A stretch of 6,486 nt of DNA from positions 1 to 6,486 of the forward strand of contig CABQXG010000079.1 in NCBI GenBank assembly GCA_902468045.1. The letters are read 5' to 3'. Both the position numbers and the translations under genes were made by a program. The DNA is from an uncultured Collinsella sp. Lineage in GTDB: Bacteria > Actinomycetota > Coriobacteriia > Coriobacteriales > Coriobacteriaceae. The first letter of the stretch is position 1; every line of letters begins with the position of its first letter. The notes beneath the pieces were generated by a model. It was not told where the DNA came from, searched no databases, and saw only the letters and a program-made list of their open reading frames with translations. This document shows positions 1 to 6,486 of the stretch, in pieces.

Positions 1-48
1 GGCAAGCTGATACTCGGGCGTGTAGAGCTCTTTCTTAAAACCAAACAT
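1..48 (-). CDS. N-terminal 16 codons of an unidentified protein (cut by window edge)
   Basis: An ATG at 46-48 opens a reading frame with no stop to the left edge; the visible protein begins MFGFKKELYTPEYQLA. The start is supported by a strong Shine-Dalgarno sequence, GGAAGGA, ending 5 bases upstream, and by a plausible promoter at 88-117. It lies 107 bases downstream of the zinc-ribbon membrane protein on the same strand, so the two could be co-transcribed or this gene could have its own start. Sixteen residues are too few to name a family. The stretch is charged and shows no signal peptide in what is visible. Confidence 0.7.
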   Translation of the reverse strand, partial: MFGFKKELYTPEYQLA

Positions 49-87
49 GTGGTTCCTTCCTCGTGCGTTTAAAGCATATTTGTACGA

Positions 88-117
88 ATTGTAGCAATAA
101 GCATGCGCTTACATCAA
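88..117 (-). promoter_or_regulatory. Candidate sigma-70-type promoter for the left-edge gene
   Basis: On the minus strand TTGATG (-35, 112-117) and TACAAT (-10, 88-93) are separated by 18 bases. Transcription would start near position 81 and give a leader of about 33 bases before the ATG at 48. The -10 matches consensus at 5 of 6 positions; the -35 matches at 4 of 6. The gap around it is AT-rich compared with the neighbouring genes. No T-tract terminator was seen after the zinc-ribbon gene, so this would be an internal or additional promoter. Confidence 0.4.
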
Positions 118-155
118 TTGCGCACGTAGGTTATGCCGACTATGGCGAACTAATT

Positions 156-1298
156 TTAGGAACGCTGCTGCGGCTTCCAGGAGCCCACGTTGGCGTCGTA
201 CTGGTTCAGCGCGCTGTTGCCGCCCTGCGCGATGGGCGCCAGGATCTCGCTTTGGTGGGAACTCATCGACTCGCCATCGGGAATGGCCAGCGAGATGTCC
301 CAGCTCTGACAGATCACGTCGACACGCTCGAACATCCACTCGGCAAGCTGCTTTAAGTGGGCGATGTCATCCGCATAGACCGTATCGTCCTGATACTTAA
401 GGTTGTTGAGCTCATCTTGCGTCTTTTTGATCTGGTCGCGCAGGGCGTAGGCACTCTGCGACAGCTCCTGACGGGTGGACAGCGGCGATCGGAGATAGCC
501 GTTGTTAAAGGAATCGATGACCTCGCCGATCTGGTCCTCGTCACCGTAGGACACGATGGTCTGATACAGACCGTCGAGCCTGGTATAGAGCTGATCATCG
601 GTCAGCACGGTTTCTTCCTGGACCACCTCGGCAGAATCGTCCTGCTTGGTATCGTCCTCAGTCGCCTCGCCCTTTTGACGCGTGGGGAAGGTCGTCTGCG
701 CGGCCTGACCAAACTGGTCATAGAAGCCAGGCATGACACCCATGGGATCGGCCGTCACGAACCAATAGGCACCGCCACAAACGACGGCAAGGACCGCGAT
801 GATAATGAGCGGCTTGGGGATATGACGCTTGTGCTTGTGATAGGCGTCCTCGTCGGGATGCACCTTGCGCTTGGGTTTTTGAGCATCGTCATGCAGGGAA
901 ACCGGCGTGGGAATATCGACCTTGGGAATACCGAAATCCTTATCGAAAGCCGGCAGCACGCAGGTCTCATTGGGGTCAGCGGCGTCCGAAAGCACCGCAG
1001 CGGCAGAGGCCGGCGCATGCGGCACCTCGGTATCGATCTGCTCTTGTGTTAGGCGCGGAAAGCCCGCCGTGCGGCCCGCTGCCAGGTCGGATGCGGCCGC
1101 GTCCTCGGAGAGGATACCCGGAGCGGGGCGTCCACATTTGGGGCACGTACGATCATGCGGAGAAAGACGGGCACCGCAGCCCTCACAGAACACGAACTCG
1201 GTGTGCTCGGGGCCATCGCCCGGACCCACATAGGCGTTGCAGTAGGGGCAGAACGAGGCGCCGTCCTCGATAGTCTTAAGGCAATGCGGGCAGATCAC
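156..1298 (-). CDS. Double zinc-ribbon, single-pass membrane protein of unknown function
   Basis: I recognise the domain layout but not a specific function. Starting from a GTG at 1296-1298 the protein has 380 residues. Two zinc ribbons sit at the N-terminus: C3-C6/C17-C20 (CPHC and CPYC) and C38-C41/C52-C55 (CEGC and CPKC). An acidic, low-complexity linker follows to about residue 140, then a very basic stretch (KPKRK, KHKRH), one transmembrane helix at about 163-182, and a C-terminal domain of about 195 residues rich in D, E, Q and S, with helical segments. The basic flank predicts the ribbons inside the cell and the C-terminal domain outside. The GTG start is chosen because AAAGAGG lies 5 bases upstream and because the protein would then begin directly with the ribbon (M-I-C-P-H-C). 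An in-frame TTG at 1326-1328 adds 10 residues but lacks a ribosome binding site. The gene lies 102 bases after the ATPase on the same strand. No catalytic motif is visible. Confidence 0.85.
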   Translation of the reverse strand: MICPHCLKTIEDGASFCPYCNAYVGPGDGPEHTEFVFCEGCGARLSPHDRTCPKCGRPAPGILSEDAAASDLAAGRTAGFPRLTQEQIDTEVPHAPASAAAVLSDAADPNETCVLPAFDKDFGIPKVDIPTPVSLHDDAQKPKRKVHPDEDAYHKHKRHIPKPLIIIAVLAVVCGGAYWFVTADPMGVMPGFYDQFGQAAQTTFPTRQKGEATEDDTKQDDSAEVVQEETVLTDDQLYTRLDGLYQTIVSYGDEDQIGEVIDSFNNGYLRSPLSTRQELSQSAYALRDQIKKTQDELNNLKYQDDTVYADDIAHLKQLAEWMFERVDVICQSWDISLAIPDGESMSSHQSEILAPIAQGGNSALNQYDANVGSWKPQQRS

Positions 1299-1400
1299 GG
1301 CATCCTCTTTTCGAAGCAATTCAAACAATCGAGGTTAGAGCATAACATCGCCACGGCCCCACAGGAACAAGGCACCAATTCAACATCGGCAGGGCGCTAG

Positions 1401-4124
1401 CTACTTCTTCTTTTTGCTTGGCATCGAGACTTTGATGCCTTGGGCGGACTTGGTCACGCGAGAGCGCCTGGCTCCGGTATTCTTCTTTTTCTTGGGCTGG
1501 GCCTGGGCCACGCCCTCGAGTGCACGGGCCTCGGCCTCGCGAGCGGTGCGATCTTCGCGGCGCTGCGCCATGTCGGCGGCGACGCGCTTGGCAAAACGCT
1601 CGGCCGTCGAACCCGTCGAGCTCACCTTGCCGCCACCGCGACCCAGGTGGACGCGCACACCACGGCCAAAACCAGTTGCGGCATGACGACGACGCGGCCT
1701 GAGCGAATCCATCATCGTGGCGAGCTTAAAGAACACCGAGCAGGTAAAGACCACGATGACAGCCAAGATAACCATCTGGCCCATCGACAGGTTGGCAATA
1801 GACAGCAGCTCCGGGAATCCGATAACGCCCACCAAGATGCCGGCGACGACAAACACAAAGAGCACCACACGTAAGGGCGTGAGAGGCTGCGAGATGCGCC
1901 AAATCAGGCTGACGCTCGCCGCGCACGACGTAAGCAAGCACATCGTAGACAGCGTGAGCTGGCTAAAGCCAAACACGCGCGCCACAAAGATATCGAGCGC
2001 CGCAGCCAAAATGACCGCAATCGACGCCGGCAGTGCACGCTTGAGTACGTTGGTCAAAAACGCACCCTTCACGCGAGCATTGTTGGGCTCCAGGCCCAAC
2101 ACAAAGCCCGGCGCGCCGATGCAGAAGAAGTTAATGAGCGTCATCTGGATGGGCTCGAAGGGGTACGGCGGCAGCGCGATGCACAGCGCCGCCAGGCCCA
2201 TCGAGAACAGCGTCTTGGTCAGGAACAGCGAGGCCGAACGCTGCAGGTTGTTGATGGAGCGACGGCCCTCGGCCACCACGGCGGGCATCGAGGCAAAGTC
2301 GTTGTCGACGAGTACGATTTCGGCTACGTTACGCGCGGCATCGGAGCCGGCCGCCATGGCTACGGAGCAGTCGGCCTCCTTGAGCGCCAGCACGTCGTTG
2401 ACGCCGTCACCCGTCATGGCCACGGTGTGCTCGCGGCGCTTGAGCGCCTGCACGAGCTCGCGCTTCTGCTGCGGGGTCACACGACCAAAGACATGGTAGC
2501 GGTCCACTGCGGCATCGAGCTTGGCCGGCGTATCGAGCGTCGTGGCGTCCACATAAGCGTCCGCCCCCGGCACGCCCACCACGCGCGCGATCGACGACAC
2601 CGTACGCGGGTCGTCGCCACTGATCACGTTGAGGGTCACACCCTGCTCGTTAAAGTAGCCAATAGTCTCGGCCGCCGAGGTACGAATCTCGTCGCGGATG
2701 GTCACAAAGCCCACGGGCTCGGCCTCGCCCACCATATCGCCATCGGGTGTAAAGCCGTCCACGCGCGCCACCACGAGCACGCGGCAGGTATCGGCAAGCT
2801 CGGCAACACGGTTCTCGACCTGGGCAAAAACACGATCAGAGAGCACAAACTGCGCCGCACCCATCACATAGGAGCCCTGCGCAAACGAAGCGCCACTCCA
2901 TTTTTTAGACGACGAGAATGGAATGACCGACAGCGGCTCAGACACCTCGACCGGGCGATCGGCGTAATAGTTGAGCAGCGCCTGGCAGGTCTCGTTGGCA
3001 TCGGCCGAAGTCGCACGCGCGACGTTAGCCAGCGCAAAATCGAGCACCGTGGTATCGACGGGAACGGCCGCCTCGTCCGAGCCGGCGCCTAGGCTCACGC
3101 CCTCAACCGGCAGCGGATACGTGCCCTCGACCTCCATGCGGCCCGACGTGATGGTACCCGTCTTGTCCAGGCACAGCACGTCGACGCGAGCGAGCGTCTC
3201 GATGCAGTAGAGCTGCTGCGCCAGCACCTTGCGGCGAGCCAGGCGCACTGTGGCGATGGCGAGCACCGACGAGGTCAGCAGCACCAGGCCTTGCGGGATC
3301 ATGCCCAGCAGGGCGCCCACCGTGGACAGCAGCGCCGACGAAGGCACATGACCAGCCAACAGCTCGGAGAAGCACCACGAAAGCGCGCTATCGCCCGGGG
3401 TTCCCGCGGCATCCCACAACTCGCTCACACTCGAGGCAAACAACGCCAAACCGAGCGGGATCATGATGATGCTCGCAAAGCGAACGATGGCGTTAAGCGC
3501 GTTCATGATCTCGGAATTGACCTTTTTGACGTACTTGGCCTCGTTATTAATTTTGGCCACGTAGTTGTCGGCGCCGACATGAATCACGCGGGCGCGCAGC
3601 AGGCCCGAGTCGATAAAGCTGCCGCTCATGAGCTCGGAACCGGGCTGTTTCTTAATAAGGTCGCTCTCGCCCGTCAGCAAGCTCTCGTTCACGAGCGCAT
3701 CGCCCGAAACCACCACGGCGTCGGCGGGAATCTGGTCGCCGCGCCCCAGGCGGATGATGTCGTCGAGCACGATCTGGTCCAGGTCGAGCTCCACCTCGGC
3801 GCCGTCGCGCACCGCGATGGCCTTCTTGGAGGTCAGCAGCGTGAGCTTATCGACCATCTTCTTGGAACGCATGGACTGGATGACGCCAATAGCGGTATTG
3901 AGGAACACCACGAACAGGAACGTCAGATTCTTAAACGAACCGGTCAAAATGACCAGGAACGCCAAGATCACGTTGATCAAATTGAACAACGTGCAGAGGT
4001 TCTCGATGATGAGCTCTTTGACCGACTTGGTCTTGAGCTCCATGTTGCGGTTGATCTTACCGGCGGCGATGCGCTCCTCGACCTCGGCGGTCGAGAGTCC
4101 GCGCTCGATATCCGTTGCTGCCAT
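1401..4124 (-). CDS. P-type cation-transporting ATPase, CtpE-like (HAD-IC family)
   Basis: This is an integral membrane ATP-driven cation pump. With the ATG at 4122-4124 it has 907 residues. Visible motifs are: actuator TGES at 151-154; TM4 IPQGL at 276-280; phosphorylation motif DKTGT with D320; KKWSG in the nucleotide-binding domain (K407 region); SGDDP at about 503-507; FGRVTP at 546-551; and TGDGVND with D573 and D577. About ten membrane helices can be placed: two before the actuator, two before DKTGT and six after GDGVND. The closest family I recall is mycobacterial CtpE, which is linked to Ca2+ uptake; the substrate here is an inference and could be another cation. The last ~100 residues form an Arg/Lys-rich tail ending in KKKK, beyond the usual end of the family. 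The start is uncertain: GTG 4139 and ATG 4136 are also in frame without a clear ribosome binding site, while ATG 4124 has a weak GGGA 8 bases upstream. Confidence 0.92.
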   Translation of the reverse strand: MAATDIERGLSTAEVEERIAAGKINRNMELKTKSVKELIIENLCTLFNLINVILAFLVILTGSFKNLTFLFVVFLNTAIGVIQSMRSKKMVDKLTLLTSKKAIAVRDGAEVELDLDQIVLDDIIRLGRGDQIPADAVVVSGDALVNESLLTGESDLIKKQPGSELMSGSFIDSGLLRARVIHVGADNYVAKINNEAKYVKKVNSEIMNALNAIVRFASIIMIPLGLALFASSVSELWDAAGTPGDSALSWCFSELLAGHVPSSALLSTVGALLGMIPQGLVLLTSSVLAIATVRLARRKVLAQQLYCIETLARVDVLCLDKTGTITSGRMEVEGTYPLPVEGVSLGAGSDEAAVPVDTTVLDFALANVARATSADANETCQALLNYYADRPVEVSEPLSVIPFSSSKKWSGASFAQGSYVMGAAQFVLSDRVFAQVENRVAELADTCRVLVVARVDGFTPDGDMVGEAEPVGFVTIRDEIRTSAAETIGYFNEQGVTLNVISGDDPRTVSSIARVVGVPGADAYVDATTLDTPAKLDAAVDRYHVFGRVTPQQKRELVQALKRREHTVAMTGDGVNDVLALKEADCSVAMAAGSDAARNVAEIVLVDNDFASMPAVVAEGRRSINNLQRSASLFLTKTLFSMGLAALCIALPPYPFEPIQMTLINFFCIGAPGFVLGLEPNNARVKGAFLTNVLKRALPASIAVILAAALDIFVARVFGFSQLTLSTMCLLTSCAASVSLIWRISQPLTPLRVVLFVFVVAGILVGVIGFPELLSIANLSMGQMVILAVIVVFTCSVFFKLATMMDSLRPRRRHAATGFGRGVRVHLGRGGGKVSSTGSTAERFAKRVAADMAQRREDRTAREAEARALEGVAQAQPKKKKNTGARRSRVTKSAQGIKVSMPSKKKK

Positions 4125-4153
4125 ACCACGTCCCATCACGTCGCGTCGGTATA

Positions 4154-4189
4154 AGAAAAACCGCCCGGACCATGCGAGGTTCGGACGGT
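4154..4189 (-). terminator. Rho-independent terminator of tRNA-Arg
   Basis: On the minus strand ACCGTCCGAACC (4178-4189) pairs with GGTCCGGGCGGT (4160-4171) around a 6-base loop. The stem is 12 positions long with one G-U pair and one A-C mismatch, and is followed by TTTTTCTT. It starts 11 bases after the tRNA CCA end. It also lies only about 30 bases before the ATPase start codon. Confidence 0.85.
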
Positions 4190-4200
4190 CTTACGTTCGA

Positions 4201-4277
4201 TGGTGCCCCATGTTGGATTCGAACCAACGGCCTTCTGCTCCGGAGGCAGACGCTCTAATCCCCTGAGCTAATAGGGC
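4201..4277 (-). tRNA. tRNA-Arg (anticodon CCG)
   Basis: The 77-base minus-strand gene folds into a full cloverleaf. The acceptor stem pairs GCCCTAT with ATGGGGC (one G-U pair). The D arm is GCTC/GAGC. The anticodon stem is TCTGC/GCAGA around the loop CTCCGGA, giving anticodon CCG, which reads the Arg codon CGG. The T arm is GTTGG/CCAAC with loop TTCGAAT. The discriminator base is A, and the 3' CCA is encoded in the DNA. The gene has its own promoter about 12 bases upstream and a terminator just downstream, so it appears to be a single-gene unit. I see no integrase or duplicated tRNA 3' end that would mark it as an occupied attachment site. Confidence 0.97.
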
Positions 4278-4288
4278 CAACGTTTGGC

Positions 4289-4318
4289 ATTATACCCAAG
4301 TGCGCCACGGGCTAACAA
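4289..4318 (-). promoter_or_regulatory. Promoter of tRNA-Arg
   Basis: On the minus strand TTGTTA (-35, 4313-4318) and a perfect TATAAT (-10, 4289-4294) are separated by 18 bases. The predicted start near 4282 leaves a leader of about 5 bases before the mature tRNA 5' end at 4277. The perfect -10 and the position directly in front of the tRNA make this a good candidate. Confidence 0.7.
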
Positions 4319-4408
4319 AATAAAAGAAAAAGCTTTGCAATTCCGAGGAAGACGCGGCGCAACGGCCCACTTTAGAAGGCAAAAGCGAGTCAGATAGTAT
4401 AAACTCTC

Positions 4409-4471
4409 ATGCACCATATATACACGGCTCGCATTGCGGGCCGTTTTTGCAAAAGTTATCCATCGAGGTGA
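4409..4471 (+). other. Candidate 20-codon leader ORF ahead of aroF
   Basis: An ATG at 4409-4411 opens a 20-codon frame (starting MHHIYTARIAGRF) that ends in a TGA at 4469-4471, inside the aroF ribosome binding site. It spans the whole terminator-like hairpin. It has two Tyr codons and one Phe codon, but not in a run. No ribosome binding site precedes it. A TATAAA at 4398-4403 would place a transcript start almost at the ATG, so it could only be leaderless; that TATAAA has no good -35. Short frames arise by chance, so this is weak. Confidence 0.15.
4424..4448 (+). terminator. Terminator-like hairpin in the aroF leader (possible attenuator)
   Basis: ACGGCTCGC (4424-4432) pairs with GCGGGCCGT (4436-4444) across a 3-base ATT loop. 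This gives nine pairs, one of them G-U, followed directly by five T (4444-4448). The T-run lies on the plus-strand side only, so it would act on plus-strand transcription. It ends 33 bases before the aroF start codon. No plus-strand gene lies upstream in this window, so the usual role of ending a preceding gene does not apply. Attenuation of the aromatic operon is therefore an inference from position. If the operon promoter lies downstream of it, the hairpin would instead be incidental or would block stray transcription. Confidence 0.55.
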
Positions 4472-4481
4472 GAGGCACACC

Positions 4482-5504
4482 ATGATTGCAATTTTAAAGC
4501 AGAGCGCCAGCGACGAGGCCGTAAGCCATATCGTCAGCTGGATTGAGAAAAAGGGCCTGAAGACCGATGTCTCGCGCGGCGAGAACGAGACGATCATCGG
4601 CCTGGTGGGCGATACGACCAAGATCGACCCGTTCCTGCTCGAGTCCATGGACGTCGTCGAGCGCGTGCAGCGCGTCTCCGAGCCGTTCAAGCGTGCCAAC
4701 CGCAAGTTCCACCCCGAGGACTCCGTCATCGACTGCGGCCACGGCGTCAAGATCGGCGGCGATCAGTTCCAGGTCATCGCCGGCCCGTGCTCCGTCGAGG
4801 GCGAGAACCTCATCCGCATCGCCCGCCGCGTGAAGGCCGCCGGTGCCACGATGCTGCGCGGCGGTGCCTACAAGCCCCGCACCTCCCCCTACGCCTACCA
4901 GGGCATGGGCCCCGCCGGCCTCGACCTGCTGTGCGAGGCGTCTGCCGAGCTCGACATGCCGATCGTCACCGAGATCATGGACCCACGCGACGTGCAGGTC
5001 TTCCTGGACAAGAAGATCGACGTCATGCAGATCGGCGCCCGCAACGCCCAGAACTTCCCTCTGCTCAAAGAGGTCGGCAAGACCAAGACCCCGGTCCTGC
5101 TCAAGCGCGGTATGTCCGGCACGATCGACGAGCTACTCATGGCCGCCGAGTACATCATGAGCGAGGGCAACGACAACGTCATCCTGTGCGAGCGCGGCAT
5201 CCGCACCTTCGAGACCCGCACCCGCAACACCTTCGACCTCAACGCCGTGCCGGTGCTGCACCACCTTTCGCACCTGCCCGTCGTCGCCGACCCCAGCCAC
5301 GCCACCGGCTACACCCGCTACGTTGAGCCCATGGCGCTCGCCGCGACCGCCTGCGGTGCCAACGGCCTGGAGATCGAGGTCCACGACGAGCCGAGCCGCG
5401 CCTGGTCCGACGGAGCCCAGGCCCTCACCCCCGACCAGTTCGACGACACCATGCGCCGCATCCGAGCCATCCGCGAGGTCGTCTGCCAAGAGACCATGGA
5501 GTAG
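4482..5504 (+). CDS. aroF: 3-deoxy-7-phosphoheptulonate synthase (DAHP synthase, type I-beta)
   Basis: This cytoplasmic enzyme condenses phosphoenolpyruvate and erythrose 4-phosphate to DAHP, the first step of the shikimate pathway to Phe, Tyr and Trp. The protein has 340 residues. Residues 1 to about 70 form a ferredoxin-like domain; in the Thermotoga maritima type enzyme this domain binds aromatic amino acids and gives feedback inhibition. The TIM-barrel follows, with GPCSVE (101-106), LRGGAYKPRTSPYA (125-138), GARNAQNF (185-192), LKRG (207-210), CERGIRTFE (236-244), DPSHATG (270-276) and GLEIEVH (295-301). Expected metal ligands are C103, H273, E299 and an Asp near 310, all present. The ATG at 4482 has GGTGAGAGG ending 6 bases upstream; an in-frame TTG at 4434 lies inside the leader hairpin and is rejected. 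Codon use is strongly biased to C- and G-ending codons, which suggests good expression. The symbol varies between organisms (aroF, aroG, aroA(Q)). tyrA follows 3 bases downstream. Confidence 0.96.
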   Translation: MIAILKQSASDEAVSHIVSWIEKKGLKTDVSRGENETIIGLVGDTTKIDPFLLESMDVVERVQRVSEPFKRANRKFHPEDSVIDCGHGVKIGGDQFQVIAGPCSVEGENLIRIARRVKAAGATMLRGGAYKPRTSPYAYQGMGPAGLDLLCEASAELDMPIVTEIMDPRDVQVFLDKKIDVMQIGARNAQNFPLLKEVGKTKTPVLLKRGMSGTIDELLMAAEYIMSEGNDNVILCERGIRTFETRTRNTFDLNAVPVLHHLSHLPVVADPSHATGYTRYVEPMALAATACGANGLEIEVHDEPSRAWSDGAQALTPDQFDDTMRRIRAIREVVCQETME

Positions 5505-5507
5505 CCC

Positions 5508-6422
5508 ATGGGTACGGTGAGAAACGCACGTGTTAACCAGGGCGGCCCCAAGTGCGCTGGCATCGTGGGCCTGGGCCTCATCGGCGGAAGCTTTGCCCGC
5601 GGCTATGCGCAGGCGGGCGTCCGCGTGCTGGCCTGGGACCCCGATGACGACGTCATGACGGCCGCCAGCATGGGCACTGTCGCCGGAGAGCTCAACGACA
5701 AGACACTCGGCGAATGCGACATCATCGTCCTGGCTTGCTACCCCGAGGCCTGCATCGAGTGGCTCGAGGAGCATGCCCAGGCACTCGCCGACGCCACCGA
5801 CACCGAGGCCATTATGGGCCCCGTGGTGATCGACACGGTGGGCGTCAAGGGCATCGTGTGCGAGCGCGCCTTTGAGCTTGCCCGCGAGCACGGCTTTTAC
5901 TTTGTGGGCGCGCACCCCATGGCGGGCACGCAGTACTCGGGCTATGCGCACTCCCGCGCCGACCTGTTCCAGGGCGCGCCGCTCGTGCTCGTGCCACCCG
6001 CGGTGGACGATGCACTCAAACTGGAGCTTTTGGGCCAGGTGCGCGAGATGGTGCGCCCCTTGGGCTTTGGCAAGTTCAGCGTGACCAGCGCCGCCGAGCA
6101 CGACCGCGTCATCGCCTTCACGAGCCAGCTTGCGCACGTGGTGTCCAACGCCTACGTAAAGAGCCCGACCGCCCAGGTCCACCACGGCTTTTCGGCCGGT
6201 AGCTACCGCGATCTCACCCGCGTGGCGCACCTCAACCTGCAAATGTGGTCCGAGCTCATGATCGACGACGCCGACGCGCTCGCCTTCGAGATCGACCACC
6301 TGATCGAGTCGCTTGGCGCCTACAGCCGTGCGCTCAAGGACCGCGACCAGCGCTATCTGGAGAATCTCCTTGCCGAGGGCGACCGCATTAAGCGCGCACT
6401 CGACGACGAGGCCTCCCACTAG
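5508..6422 (+). CDS. tyrA: Prephenate dehydrogenase (TyrA family)
   Basis: This cytoplasmic enzyme oxidatively decarboxylates prephenate to 4-hydroxyphenylpyruvate in tyrosine synthesis. Its 304 residues are typical for a monofunctional bacterial TyrA; there is no fused chorismate mutase and no C-terminal ACT domain. The Rossmann nucleotide-binding loop GLGLIGGS is at 21-28, and Asp44 after the second strand suggests NAD+ over NADP+ (inference). HPMAGT at 136-141 carries the His (H136) expected at the catalytic site. SQLAHVVSNA at 206-215 has H210, with Ala where many relatives have Pro. YRDLTRVA at 233-240 has R234, likely a substrate contact. Arogenate or mixed specificity cannot be excluded. 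The ATG at 5508 follows the aroF stop by 3 bases, and its ribosome binding site GGAG lies within the last aroF codons, so translational coupling is likely. Confidence 0.93.
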   Translation: MGTVRNARVNQGGPKCAGIVGLGLIGGSFARGYAQAGVRVLAWDPDDDVMTAASMGTVAGELNDKTLGECDIIVLACYPEACIEWLEEHAQALADATDTEAIMGPVVIDTVGVKGIVCERAFELAREHGFYFVGAHPMAGTQYSGYAHSRADLFQGAPLVLVPPAVDDALKLELLGQVREMVRPLGFGKFSVTSAAEHDRVIAFTSQLAHVVSNAYVKSPTAQVHHGFSAGSYRDLTRVAHLNLQMWSELMIDDADALAFEIDHLIESLGAYSRALKDRDQRYLENLLAEGDRIKRALDDEASH

Positions 6423-6458
6423 ACCACCTATCACGCCAGGTCGAAAGGACCATAGCTT

Positions 6459-6486
6459 ATGGCGATTACCATCGATATCGACACTG
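6459..6486 (+). CDS. First nine codons of a third operon gene (cut by window edge)
   Basis: An ATG at 6459 opens a frame reading MAITIDIDT up to the right edge. AAAGGA lies 9 bases upstream, and the gap to the tyrA stop is 36 bases with no terminator, so it probably belongs to the same transcript. By context another shikimate or aromatic gene is likely, for example EPSP synthase (aroA), but nine residues cannot show this. Confidence 0.6.

Noticed and set aside
357..1052. A 231-codon plus-strand frame opposite the zinc-ribbon gene.
   Set aside because: The minus-strand protein has paired Cys motifs, a membrane helix and a good ribosome binding site; the plus frame has none of these.
3291..4154. 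A 287-codon plus-strand frame opposite the ATPase N-terminal half.
   Set aside because: The minus strand carries the conserved P-type ATPase motifs here. The plus-strand product is rich in H, R, Q and D with no recognisable domain.
4201..4277. The tRNA-Arg gene as an integration site for a mobile element.
   Set aside because: No integrase, no repeated tRNA 3' end and no foreign-looking genes lie beside it; the neighbours are ordinary chromosomal genes.
4445..4454. The perfect palindrome TTTTGCAAAA between the hairpin and the aroF ribosome binding site, as an operator.
   Set aside because: Ten bases with half of them coming from the T-run is easily due to chance, and no second copy was seen nearby.
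4434..4481. A 16-codon N-terminal extension of DAHP synthase from a TTG at 4434.
   Set aside because: The TTG lies in the loop of the terminator-like hairpin and lacks a ribosome binding site, while the ATG at 4482 has a strong one and matches the family's N-terminus.
5133..6434. A 433-codon open frame on the minus strand opposite tyrA and the end of aroF.
   Set aside because: It lies antisense to two clearly conserved enzymes. Its residues are mostly V, A, G, H, L and R with no domain motif, as expected for a shadow frame in GC-rich coding DNA.

Overview
The window looks like chromosomal DNA of a moderately GC-rich (about 60% by eye) Gram-positive bacterium. The closest fit I can infer is a gut Coriobacteriia member such as Collinsella, but this rests on general gene style and not on a database match. 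All genes read as ordinary chromosomal genes. I see no insertion sequence, phage gene, CRISPR array, integrase or obvious attachment site.

Left part (1-4318), read on the minus strand, in order of transcription: a tRNA-Arg(CCG) gene with its own promoter and a rho-independent terminator; a CtpE-like P-type cation ATPase with an unusual basic C-terminal tail; a membrane-anchored protein with two N-terminal zinc ribbons; and the first 16 codons of another gene that runs off the left edge. The ATPase starts only about 30 bases after the tRNA terminator, so how it is transcribed is an open question.

Right part (4482-6486), read on the plus strand: an aromatic amino acid operon. It begins with a type I-beta DAHP synthase carrying an N-terminal regulatory domain (first step of the shikimate pathway). 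A prephenate dehydrogenase (TyrA, tyrosine branch) follows 3 bases after its stop, and then come the first nine codons of a third gene 36 bases further on. Together the two complete genes join the pathway entry to the tyrosine branch.

The 204-base gap between the two divergent units (4278-4481) holds the tRNA promoter and, in the aroF leader, a strong plus-strand terminator-like hairpin with no plus-strand gene in front of it. Two upstream segments can pair with its arms, which suggests an attenuator. This is the most interesting signal in the window. I found no convincing undescribed system.
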